A DNA stretch of 64,000 nt, taken from CAYWFP01 sp964457365 (GTDB taxonomy: Bacteria > Planctomycetota > SZUA-567). Under the pieces are notes generated by a model. That model saw only the letters and a list, made by a program, of their open reading frames with translations. It had not been told where the DNA came from and made no database searches. The position numbers and the translations under genes were made by a program. Shown here piece after piece: positions 1-7,702 of the stretch. The DNA lies in assembly GCA_964457365.1 (NCBI GenBank), contig CAYWFP010000003.1:27942-91941 (forward strand), read 5' to 3'. Each line of letters opens with the position of its first letter. Positions within the stretch are counted from its first letter, which is position 1.

Positions 1-795
1 GGCGAAGTAGGTGCCGACGTTCGCGCCGGCGAGGATCGCCTCGACCACGCCGGTCTCCCGCCCGTCGGCGACCACCATCGGCACGGCCATCAGCCGCAGG
101 CCCCGCGCGGCGTCGAGCTTGGTCCGCATCCCGCCCGAACCGACGGCGTTGCCTGTGCCGCCGGCGGCCCGGCGCATCGCGGCGCTGAGTTCCTCCACAT
201 GCTCGATCACCACCGCCGCCTCCTCGCCCGGGTGCCGGTCGTAGAGCCCGGGCACGTCGGTCAGCAGGATGACGCAGTCAGCGTCGACCAGTTGCGCCAC
301 GGCTACGGCGAGCTGGTCGTTGTCGCCCATCTTGAGGCGCAGCTCCTCCACCGCGACGGTGTCGTTCTCGTTTACCACCGGGATCACGTTCAACGACAGC
401 AGTTCGCGCAAGGCGTTGCGGGCATGCAGATAGCGCTGCCGGTTCTGTAACACGTCCAGCGTCAGCAGCACCTGTGCGACCTTGACCTCGTGCTGGGCGA
501 AGGCTTTGCGGTACAGCCGCATCAGCGTGGTCTGCCCCACCGCCGCGGCGGCTTGCAGGCGCGGGATGCTGCTCGGCCGCTCGATCAGACCCAGGTCGGC
601 ACACCCGGCGGCCACCGCGCCAGAGGAGACCAGCACCACCTGCCGCCCCCGGCGCTGCAATGCGCTCAGTTGTGCGACCAGTCCCTCCAACAGCGCCGTG
701 TCCACGCCGCCGGTGAGCGAAGCGAGAATGCTCGAGCCGGCCTTGACGACGACGGTCTTGGCCTGGTGCAATTTGTCGCGTGCCGCTGGCGGCAT
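1..795 (-). CDS. proB: glutamate 5-kinase, 3' end cut by window edge
   Basis: Catalyses ATP-dependent phosphorylation of L-glutamate, the first step of proline synthesis in the cytoplasm. The leftward frame from ATG at 795 gives 265 codons that are open to the edge. It shows the amino-acid kinase fold: KAGSSIL near residue 18, the VSSGAVAAG loop near 55, the substrate segment NENDTVAVEEL near 145, and GSGGMRTKLDA near 220. The start has AGGAGA five bases upstream. The end of the kinase domain and any PUA domain lie outside the window. No proA is visible; it would lie to the left if linked. Read directly from the reverse complement; the family assignment is strong. Confidence 0.93.
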   Translation of the reverse strand, partial: MPPAARDKLHQAKTVVVKAGSSILASLTGGVDTALLEGLVAQLSALQRRGRQVVLVSSGAVAAGCADLGLIERPSSIPRLQAAAAVGQTTLMRLYRKAFAQHEVKVAQVLLTLDVLQNRQRYLHARNALRELLSLNVIPVVNENDTVAVEELRLKMGDNDQLAVAVAQLVDADCVILLTDVPGLYDRHPGEEAAVVIEHVEELSAAMRRAAGGTGNAVGSGGMRTKLDAARGLRLMAVPMVVADGRETGVVEAILAGANVGTYFA

Positions 796-852
796 GCTCG
801 TCTCCTGGAACGAGTTGAAGACGACAACCCACTATATTTCAATACGTTAGCA

Positions 853-880
853 ATGGTATCCGAGCGCGGTTGCGAATCAA
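853..880 (-). promoter_or_regulatory. candidate sigma-70 promoter of proB
   Basis: On the minus strand TTGATT (880-875) is followed after 16 bases by TACCAT (858-853), about 58 bases before the proB ATG. It lies just downstream of the small hairpin at 882-901. The -10 match is moderate, so this is a prediction. Confidence 0.35.
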
Positions 881-881
881 G

Positions 882-901
882 AAAAACCGCCGGGACGGCG
901 G
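882..901 (-). terminator. short hairpin plus T-run upstream of proB
   Basis: On the minus strand CCGCCG, a 3-base loop and CGGCGG (901-887) are followed by five T (886-882), the form of an intrinsic terminator. No minus-strand gene lies to its right before the SGNH gene on the other strand. It either stops stray antisense transcription or acts as a leader attenuator for proB. Confidence 0.5.
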
Positions 902-1164
902 CGGCAATTGCGCAAAGCGATGGCGAGAGAGTTTGTCGGATTCGTGTCCATTCCCGCTTTCTTATGAAGAGGTGAGCTGTCGACTCCGCGGCGGGAAAAA
1001 CCATCCTATTTTCATCCTCCCCCCTTGATGTCCTCGACGAATACAGGAATACATATCCGCTCCGGTTTAGGATCACGGTTTTCGTTGAAAAAGATGGAGA
1101 TTCCGCCAACTTCGGTCGAAAAAGCCAGTACAAAGCGACAGGCACGATCCGGAGGAGGTTGGCT

Positions 1165-2310
1165 ATGCACTTGAAGCGCTGCGGTTCCCCACTGGGTATG
1201 GCGATTCTGACGTTCCTGCTGCTGGGGCAGATCCTGACCGCCGGCGAGGCGAAGATCGTCTGCATCGGCGATTGCATTACCAAGGGCGACTGGTGGGCCG
1301 AAGGCGTCGGCATGGACACCCGCTGGGTCGACCGCCTGGGCACGCGCAGCGAGTGGACCGCGGTCAACGCCGGGCTCGACGGCATGGAGACGCACAATCT
1401 CTGGCATGTCCGCGAGGTATTGCGCGCGCACCCCGATGCGGTCGCGGTGGTACTGATGGTGGGGGTCAACGATTTTCGCAGCGTCAAGCGTCTCGACGCG
1501 CGCCGCGTCACCCGCGCGCGGTTGAACATGCAGCGCATCATCGAGATGGTACGCCATAAACTGCCGCACGCGCGGATCCTGCTGGCTTCGCCGCTGTTGA
1601 TCAACCCGTCGGCTCTGAGCGCGAAGTGGAAGATGGAAGGTTTCGGCCGCCACACCGCGCGCATGGTCGAGATGCTCGCGGCCACCTACGAGGCGCTGGC
1701 GGTGGAGCAGAACGTGGATTACATCAACATGACCCGGAGCATCCGGCCGGAGATGCTGCCCGACGGGGTGCACCCGGATCTGGCCGGGCACGCCCGGATC
1801 GCGCGGGCGGTCGGCTCCAAACTTGCCACCGCGCACCGGGAGTCGCTGCGCCCGGCGGCACCGCGCTTCATCAACGAAGCCGCGATCGTGCAGGGGTATG
1901 ACAAGGGGTGGAAAGAGAATCCCGCGGGACGCTATCCCGGTCTGGACGATCGTATACAGACGACCCGCCCGTTGATGCGCAACGCCAGCGGCTGGATGAT
2001 GCCAGCCTTCGCCGAGCCGGAGCGGCAATTGCTGCAGGACTGCTGGGTAACCGGCGAAGCGTTCGAGCGCGCGCCCGCAGCGGAGCCGCTCTACGTGCCG
2101 GCGCTGAAGCGGGACGCGCAAGGATGGGCGTATCCGGTCGAACCGGCGGAGCCGACGACCGAATCGAACGCGCGGGAGAACGAGACGGAAGAAACGCAGG
2201 CGGAGAATACCCCTCCGCCGTTCGAGGGCGAAATTTCCTGCCCGTCCGCCCGACGAGCGAAGAAGTTGACGCCGTTCTGGATGGCGCTGGCGGCGATTCA
2301 CGCACGCTGA
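1165..2310 (+). CDS. secreted SGNH/GDSL-type hydrolase with Cys at the nucleophile position
   Basis: A 381-residue protein predicted to be exported. A signal peptide with hydrophobic core AILTFLLLGQILTAG precedes cleavage near residue 30. The SGNH blocks are visible: block I reads IGDCITKG, block II NAGLDG, block III VGVND, block V DGVHPD. In block I the usual catalytic Ser (GDS) is Cys, codon TGC. The fold occupies residues 30-230. The C-terminal 150 residues are low in recognisable motifs and rich in Glu/Thr. The start at 1165 has GGAGGAGG six bases upstream, better than TTG at 1159. It converges with the MBOAT pair, and a role in adding or removing O-acyl groups on a surface glycan is an inference. 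Confidence 0.8.
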   Translation: MHLKRCGSPLGMAILTFLLLGQILTAGEAKIVCIGDCITKGDWWAEGVGMDTRWVDRLGTRSEWTAVNAGLDGMETHNLWHVREVLRAHPDAVAVVLMVGVNDFRSVKRLDARRVTRARLNMQRIIEMVRHKLPHARILLASPLLINPSALSAKWKMEGFGRHTARMVEMLAATYEALAVEQNVDYINMTRSIRPEMLPDGVHPDLAGHARIARAVGSKLATAHRESLRPAAPRFINEAAIVQGYDKGWKENPAGRYPGLDDRIQTTRPLMRNASGWMMPAFAEPERQLLQDCWVTGEAFERAPAAEPLYVPALKRDAQGWAYPVEPAEPTTESNARENETEETQAENTPPPFEGEISCPSARRAKKLTPFWMALAAIHAR

Positions 2311-3186
2311 TCAGCGCGTTTCGGACGCCGGAAGCTCCCGCCATTTCAGATCGTTCTTCCGGGCATACGCGCGCAGTTGGTCGAGATAATCCGCCAGCGC
2401 CTGCTGATTCGGATCCGACGCCGGCGCGGAGGCCAGCACCAGCCGGATGCCTTCGCGCCGCGCAATATCGATTATCGCGGGCAGAAAGCTCTCGGCGTAT
2501 TGCCGCGCGAAATCGTAGCGTGCGGCTCGACGGAACTCCGCGGCCTCCCGCAGCGCGTCCTGGCACTGTCGGAGCACTTCGCGGCGCCAGTGGCGCGGGG
2601 CAAAGGTGTCCTCGAAGGCGGTCTCCGTCTCGTACGCGTCGGTGCTGCCGAGACGTCGCGCCCCACGGTGGCGGACCCATGATTCCATGTTCTCCTTTAC
2701 GCCGATCCGCTTCTGATACAGCGGCCAGGAACGCCGTAACCAGTACTCAAGACGCGAGAGGCGAAGATACGCTAGCCGGTCCAGCGTCGGTTCGTCCGCG
2801 CCCGCGTAGGGATCGATCAGGGCACGATACCGCCCGTCGGCGCGGAGCGCCGGTTCGGTCAATTCCACCCCGCAAAAGAGCAGCACCACCGTCTCGGGTT
2901 TGTATGCAGCGCGCGCGACGACGTTTTTCATGACGATATATTGCCACGCTGAGGCGGCCCGCGGGGCGCTCAAGGCCAGGTCGCCCGCGCGAGGCTGTAC
3001 CAACGGCATCAACTCCCGCGCGCCCAGCAGGATGCGTTTTGGTTTCTCCTCGTCGATTCGCCTTCGCCAGCTCGTGTCGATGCCCGAATCGCGCGGCGGG
3101 CGCAGCGGCGCGGACGGCAGGAATGCCGGATTGATCAGCGCGAAGACAAGCACTGCGGTCAGAAGCGAAGCGGTTCGATCCATCAT
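2311..3186 (-). CDS. MBOAT-associated exported protein, SGNH-like without the catalytic Ser box
   Basis: A 291-residue protein with an N-terminal signal or anchor (residues 3-22, TASLLTAVLVFALINPAF). Its body resembles the exported SGNH-like partners encoded beside MBOAT O-acyltransferases (AlgJ/AlgX/DltD-like role), with VVLLFCGVELT and VLASAPAS strands. Where such proteins usually carry a G-N/D-S box, this one reads LLGARELMPL, so no nucleophile is evident. It lies five bases downstream of the MBOAT gene on the same strand and is presumably co-translated; GAGGA precedes ATGATG. Likely role: periplasmic partner in glycan O-acetylation, or a structural remnant of one. Confidence 0.6.
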   Translation of the reverse strand: MMDRTASLLTAVLVFALINPAFLPSAPLRPPRDSGIDTSWRRRIDEEKPKRILLGARELMPLVQPRAGDLALSAPRAASAWQYIVMKNVVARAAYKPETVVLLFCGVELTEPALRADGRYRALIDPYAGADEPTLDRLAYLRLSRLEYWLRRSWPLYQKRIGVKENMESWVRHRGARRLGSTDAYETETAFEDTFAPRHWRREVLRQCQDALREAAEFRRAARYDFARQYAESFLPAIIDIARREGIRLVLASAPASDPNQQALADYLDQLRAYARKNDLKWRELPASETR

Positions 3187-3191
3187 GATCC

Positions 3192-4583
3192 TCAGAAGCG
3201 GAAGTAGATAAAGGCTCGTTGTGCGCCGGGCTCGAGCAAGACGATCAACGCCAGGGCAAGGCCGAGAAACACGCCGCGTGCCAGATCGCCTCCGCGGCCG
3301 GGAACCCGGTCCACGCAATACAACACAAGAAGCGGCATCGTGTAGAAGGCGATCAGCGCCACTGTGCCGCCGGTGGCGATCCAGACGCCCGCGTCGACGG
3401 CAGCGAAGGCGCTGGTCAGAGCCTGTAGCAGCCAGCCCATATCGGGCGCGCGGAAGATCATCCAGCCGAAGAGAGTCAACAGAAACATGACCGCCCACGC
3501 CGGAACGCGTTGCCACCATCCGGCCGGTTGCCAGCGGCCGCCCAGCCCGAGGCGGTGGTAGAGAAAGACCAGGAGCGCATGGTACAGCCCCCAGGCCAGA
3601 AAGTGCCAGGCCGCGCCGTGCCAGAGCCCGCTCAGGCCCAGCGTCACGACCAGGACCAGCAGGAAGCGTCCGGTAGAATTCACGCGCGAACCGCCGAGAG
3701 GAATATAGAGGTAGTCGCGGATCCAGGTAGAGAAGCTGATATGCCACCGCCGCCAGAAGTCCGAGGGAGAGATCGCCAGGTACGGAGCATTGAAGTTCTC
3801 CATCAATTCGAAGCCGAGCAGGCGCGCCGAACCGCGGGCGATATCGGTATAGGCGGAGAAGTCGGCGTAGATCTGGATCGCGAAGCCGAGCGCGCCGGCC
3901 GACAACAGCAGGGCCGAGGGTTGTTGCAGCAAGAACACGTTGTCGACCAGCGGGCCGATGTTGTCGGCGACGACCAGTTTCTTCATATATCCGCTCACCA
4001 GTAGAGGCCAGGCGCGGTGAAGCCAGTCGAGTGACCGGCGCCGCGGCGTCTCGATCTGTGGCAAAAGCCGGCGTGCGCGCTCGATCGGCCCGGCCACGAG
4101 TTGAGGGAAGAAGGCCACGAAGAGGGCGAAATCGAAGAAGTCGCGCCGCGCGTGCAGCCGTCCCCGGTAGATGTCGAGAGTGTAGGAGAGTGTCTGGAAG
4201 GTGTAGAAGGAGATGCCCACCGGCAGCAGCACGTTCAGCGTAAGCGCGTCGACCTGCCAGCCCAAAGAGGCCACCGCTGCCTCGAAGCTGCGAGCGAAGA
4301 AATCGAAGTACTTGAACGCGCCGAGTAGCCCCAGATTGCTCGCCAGGCTGAGGCAGAGAAAGCGTCGCTTGGCGCCGGGCCAGCGCGCCATGCCCAGGCC
4401 GCAGAGATAATCAATCACCGTGCTCGCGGCAATGAGGATACAGAACCACGGATGCACCCAGCCGTAGAAGACGTAGCTTCCGGCCAGCAGCAGCAGGTTC
4501 TGCCACTGCCGCCGGCGCAGCAGCCAGTAGGCGGCGACGGTCAGGACGAGGAAGACCGGATACGTATAACAGGTGAAGATCAC
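3192..4583 (-). CDS. AlgI-type MBOAT membrane O-acyltransferase
   Basis: A 463-residue polytopic inner-membrane protein of the MBOAT family. It moves acyl groups (usually acetyl) across the membrane to a polysaccharide or other acceptor together with an exported partner. Around ten membrane segments are visible. Hallmarks: LPVGISFYTFQTLSY near residue 120, FPQLVAGPIERA near 165, SDFWRRWHISFSTWIRDYLYIPLGG near 270, and the catalytic His motif LSGLWHGAAWHF near 320. The start is GTG at 4583 with GGGAG upstream. It heads a two-gene leftward unit with the gene at 2311-3186. The substrate cannot be deduced. Confidence 0.9.
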   Translation of the reverse strand: MIFTCYTYPVFLVLTVAAYWLLRRRQWQNLLLLAGSYVFYGWVHPWFCILIAASTVIDYLCGLGMARWPGAKRRFLCLSLASNLGLLGAFKYFDFFARSFEAAVASLGWQVDALTLNVLLPVGISFYTFQTLSYTLDIYRGRLHARRDFFDFALFVAFFPQLVAGPIERARRLLPQIETPRRRSLDWLHRAWPLLVSGYMKKLVVADNIGPLVDNVFLLQQPSALLLSAGALGFAIQIYADFSAYTDIARGSARLLGFELMENFNAPYLAISPSDFWRRWHISFSTWIRDYLYIPLGGSRVNSTGRFLLVLVVTLGLSGLWHGAAWHFLAWGLYHALLVFLYHRLGLGGRWQPAGWWQRVPAWAVMFLLTLFGWMIFRAPDMGWLLQALTSAFAAVDAGVWIATGGTVALIAFYTMPLLVLYCVDRVPGRGGDLARGVFLGLALALIVLLEPGAQRAFIYFRF

Positions 4584-4678
4584 GTAGCGCTCCCGCGGGA
4601 TCTATGCCGATGGTAGGAACCGGGACGGGTACAAGCAAGGGGGTGGTCGAATCCAATGCAGGTATACGCCAAACGAAT

Positions 4679-4706
4679 TTGACTAGATGTCGCGAGGCGG
4701 TAGAGT
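4679..4706 (+). promoter_or_regulatory. candidate sigma-70 promoter of the hybrid kinase gene
   Basis: TTGACT (4679-4684), 16 bases, TAGAGT (4701-4706), ending about 55 bases before the chosen TTG start. It lies in the divergent gap between the MBOAT gene and the kinase gene. Confidence 0.45.
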
Positions 4707-4760
4707 GAGAAGTATCGTTCTCGAAACAATGACGGTTTGCATTTGTCCGGAGAAGCGGAG

Positions 4761-6671
4761 TTGGATCGAGCCGCCGTGCGCATACTCGTCGTCGACGACG
4801 AGGACCACATTCAGGCGACGTTTCAGCGGTATCTGACGTTGGAAGGCTACGACGTTGCCGCCGCCGGCGACGTCAAGGCGGGTTTGGCGGCGCTCGATCG
4901 CCGTGCCGCTGAGATTCTGATCACCGACATCAAGATGCCCGAGATCGACGGCCTGGAACTGCTGAAACGTGTCCGGCAGGCGCATCCGGAGACGGATGTC
5001 ATCGTCATCACCGGTCATGCCACGCTCGGCAATGCCATCGAGGCCTTGCGGCGAGGGGCGTTCGACTATTTGACCAAGCCGGTCGATCTGGAAGAGTTGC
5101 ACATCGTCATCGAGCGCGCGCTGATGCACCGGGAGGAAGCGGCTGCGCTGCGGGAGACTCAGGCGCAGCTCTTCCAGGCGCAGAAGATGGAGGCGCTGGG
5201 CATGCTCGCGGGCGGCGTGGCGCACGAATTCAACAATCTCATGGGCGGTATCGTCGGCTACGCCGACATGGCGCTCAACAGCGACCGGGACGAGTTGAAA
5301 CAGCGGGCGCTCGAGGTCGGCCTGCGCGCCGCGCGCCGCGCGGGCGAGGTGGCAAAGAACCTGCTCCATTTCGCGCGCCGGCAGCGATATTGCCGACTGC
5401 TCACGGACGTGAGCGAACTGCTGCAGGATCTGTTGCAACTGGTGCGCAAGGATCTCGAACACGACGGGATCGAACTCGATGCCGAGCTTCCTCCGCTGCC
5501 GAAGACCGAGGTCGACCAGGGACAACTGCAGCAGGTGTTTCTGAACCTCATCCTCAACGCGCGGCAGGCCATGAGTACGACGCCGCCAGACGAGCGCCGC
5601 TTGCGTCTCGGTACCGGCATGGAGAACGACGAGATCATCGTGGAAGTGGCCGACACAGGCCCCGGCATTCCCGACGAGACGAAGCAGCGGGTCTTCGAGC
5701 CGTTCTACTCTACGCGCGGTCTATTGGCCGGGGGCGAGACCGTCGGCGCGACGGGGTTGGGTCTGGCCGTGGCCCTGGGTATCGTCCAGGCGCACGAGGG
5801 CGCTATCGAGGTGGAGGACGTGCCGGGCGGCGGAGCGCTTATGCGCGTGCGGTTGCCGATGGTTTCGCCGACGACCCGACGCCAGCCGCGGATCCTGGTC
5901 TGCGACGACGAGGAGCCGATGCGGCGTGTCACGCGCGCGGCGCTCGAGCGCGAGGGCTTCGCGGTGGACGAGGCCGAGGACGGCGAGGTGGCGCTGCGGC
6001 TCGTGCGCGAAACTGAGTATCAGCTTGTCCTGCTGGACCAGAACATGCCCGGCACCGACGGGTTGACCTTTCTGCAGCAGGCCAAGCCGCGACTGGCGGA
6101 GGTGCCGGTGGTGATGATCACCGCGGTGCGCGACGAGGATCTGGCGCGGGCGGCGCTGTGGAACGGGGCGCGCGAATGTTTTTTCAAGCCGGTAAACAAC
6201 GAGCGGCTGGCCGCCCTGGCGCGGCGCTATACGGGCCTTGCCGGCGGCGCGGAAGAGGCCTGCGCGCTCGGGAAGACCGCCGCGTTCACGCCGGATCAGG
6301 AGAGCATTTTGGTCATCGACGGCGACCCGCTGGCGCGCGAAATCTACACGCTTGTGCTGAAGAAGGCGGGCCTCCGGGCACTCGCCGTCGGTGAAATCGC
6401 CCAGGCGGCGGACCTGACGCGGGAACACTGCTTCGACCTGATCGTGTTGGAAACCGACGGTGCCGACATCGTGGGGTCGGACGCGGTGCGTGCGCTACGG
6501 GCGAACAATCCGTATACGCCGTTGCTGCTCTCGACGGCGACCGGTTCGAGCGAGATATTGCGCGCGGGGTTGCGCGTAGGGGCCAGTTCGGTGATCGAGA
6601 AGCCGCTGAATCCGCGCGCGCTGCTGGATCAAGTGCTCCATCTGCTGGCGCTCTATTCCGTTCCGAGTTGA
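4761..6671 (+). CDS. soluble hybrid histidine kinase, REC-HisKA-HATPase-REC-REC
   Basis: About 636 residues, no membrane segment. Domain order: receiver 1 (VVDDED; phospho-Asp 56 in ITDIKMP; Lys106), histidine kinase with H-box GGVAHEFNNLMGG (His155), ATPase with N-box NLILNARQAM and G-boxes DTGPGIPDE and TGLGLAVALG, receiver 2 (VCDDEE, LLDQNMPG), receiver 3 (VIDGDP but LIVLETDGAD). The third receiver has Glu where the phosphorylated Asp is expected, so it may be a pseudo-receiver. Start codon is uncertain: TTG 4761 has GGAGA upstream; TTG 4737 and GTG 4776 are alternatives. It probably relays a signal received by phosphotransfer. Partners are not evident from its neighbours. Confidence 0.88.
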   Translation: MDRAAVRILVVDDEDHIQATFQRYLTLEGYDVAAAGDVKAGLAALDRRAAEILITDIKMPEIDGLELLKRVRQAHPETDVIVITGHATLGNAIEALRRGAFDYLTKPVDLEELHIVIERALMHREEAAALRETQAQLFQAQKMEALGMLAGGVAHEFNNLMGGIVGYADMALNSDRDELKQRALEVGLRAARRAGEVAKNLLHFARRQRYCRLLTDVSELLQDLLQLVRKDLEHDGIELDAELPPLPKTEVDQGQLQQVFLNLILNARQAMSTTPPDERRLRLGTGMENDEIIVEVADTGPGIPDETKQRVFEPFYSTRGLLAGGETVGATGLGLAVALGIVQAHEGAIEVEDVPGGGALMRVRLPMVSPTTRRQPRILVCDDEEPMRRVTRAALEREGFAVDEAEDGEVALRLVRETEYQLVLLDQNMPGTDGLTFLQQAKPRLAEVPVVMITAVRDEDLARAALWNGARECFFKPVNNERLAALARRYTGLAGGAEEACALGKTAAFTPDQESILVIDGDPLAREIYTLVLKKAGLRALAVGEIAQAADLTREHCFDLIVLETDGADIVGSDAVRALRANNPYTPLLLSTATGSSEILRAGLRVGASSVIEKPLNPRALLDQVLHLLALYSVPS

Positions 6672-6691
6672 GCAAATCGCCCACCAGGCCG

Positions 6692-6719
6692 TGGACACGC
6701 GGCCGGATCGGCGTACAAT
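6692..6719 (+). promoter_or_regulatory. candidate promoter of the EIIA-CBS gene
   Basis: TGGACA (6692-6697), 16 bases, TACAAT (6714-6719). A 12-base palindrome TCGACCGGTCGA (6730-6741) follows near the expected transcription start and could be an operator. The coding start is at 6774. Confidence 0.45.
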
Positions 6720-6773
6720 ATCCTTTCGTTCGACCGGTCGACGCGACGGTCTTCACCCGAACAAGGAATCGAT

Positions 6774-7700
6774 ATGACAACCGGCAACGGCGGCGTGCGT
6801 TTCGCCTCGCTCTTCGACGCGCGCCATATCCTCTGCCAGACCGGGATCACCGAACGGGACCAGGTGTTTCACGGACTGCTGGAGTTGCTGGCATACCAGC
6901 GCGGCATCGGCAACGTCGACGATGCCTACCAGGCGCTGCTGGAGCGCGAGAGCGAACATCCGACCATCGTCGGCCCCGGCATCGCGATGCCTCACGCGCG
7001 TCTTGAGGCGATCGACGAACTGGTCGTCGGCGTGGCCACCAGCCGTGAGGGCATCGCCTACGCCGGCGAGGATGGCGAAAAGGTAAATCTCCTGATCCTG
7101 ATTCTGACGCCGAAGACCGAGCCGGGGTTGTACCTCCAGGCGGTGAGTTCGCTGGCGACGACCTGCAAGGATCCGACCACGGCCGAGCGTGTCAGCGCGC
7201 TGGCTTCGCCCGCGGAGGTCTGGCGCTTCTTCGACCGCGGCGGCATGATCCTGCCGGAGTATATCTGCGCCGGAGACGTCATGGGGCCGATCGGGGTTTC
7301 TCTGGCCGAAACGGACACCCTCGAGCGCGCGATCGATCTTTTCGTCCGCTCGCAGATGCTGGACCTGCCGGTGATCGACCGCGAGGGGACGCTGGTGGGC
7401 GTGGTGACCGCGCAGGAGTTGCTGCGCGTCTGCATGCCCGACTACATCCTCTGGATGGAGGATCTCTCGCCCATCATCAATTTCGAACCGTTCGCCGAGA
7501 TCCTGCGCAACGAATCGAATACCTGGCTGGCGGAGATCATGACCACCGACTACGCCGCCGTGCAGGTCGACGCGCCGGCGATCATGGTGGCCAAGGAACT
7601 GACGCGGCAGCACGCCGAGTGCTGCTACGTGCTGCAGGGCAAGCGCCTCGCCGGCGTCATCACCCTGCAGGACTTTCTCGACAAGGTCATGCGGGAGTAA
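6774..7700 (+). CDS. PTS EIIA-type (PtsN-like) domain fused to a CBS pair
   Basis: A 308-residue cytoplasmic protein. Residues 1-150 are a mannitol/Ntr-type EIIA domain that keeps the phospho-His motif GIAMPHARLE (His near residue 69). Residues 165-308 form a CBS pair (GDVMGPIGVSLAETDTL, MLDLPVIDREGTLVGVVT, IMTTDYAAVQVDAP, LAGVITLQDFLDKVM) of the kind that senses adenine nucleotides. The transporter gene begins two bases after its stop, so the pair is almost certainly one operon. The likely role is control of that transporter by phosphorylation and nucleotide state; this is inference from context. No EI or HPr gene is in the window. Confidence 0.87.
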   Translation: MTTGNGGVRFASLFDARHILCQTGITERDQVFHGLLELLAYQRGIGNVDDAYQALLERESEHPTIVGPGIAMPHARLEAIDELVVGVATSREGIAYAGEDGEKVNLLILILTPKTEPGLYLQAVSSLATTCKDPTTAERVSALASPAEVWRFFDRGGMILPEYICAGDVMGPIGVSLAETDTLERAIDLFVRSQMLDLPVIDREGTLVGVVTAQELLRVCMPDYILWMEDLSPIINFEPFAEILRNESNTWLAEIMTTDYAAVQVDAPAIMVAKELTRQHAECCYVLQGKRLAGVITLQDFLDKVMRE

Positions 7701-7702
7701 CG

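Larger units (their letters stand above)
796..1164. other. divergent intergenic region, proB / SGNH gene
   Basis: About 370 bases between divergently transcribed genes. It holds the proB promoter candidate and the hairpin described separately. No conserved coding sequence, RNA gene or repeat was seen in the rest. Confidence 0.6.

Noticed and set aside
666..2301. Long minus-strand open frames opposite the SGNH gene
   Set aside because: High-GC antisense shadows: Arg/Pro/His-rich translations without family motifs, opposite a gene with clear SGNH blocks and a ribosome site. The same applies to long frames opposite gltB, the hybrid kinase, the VWA gene and others.
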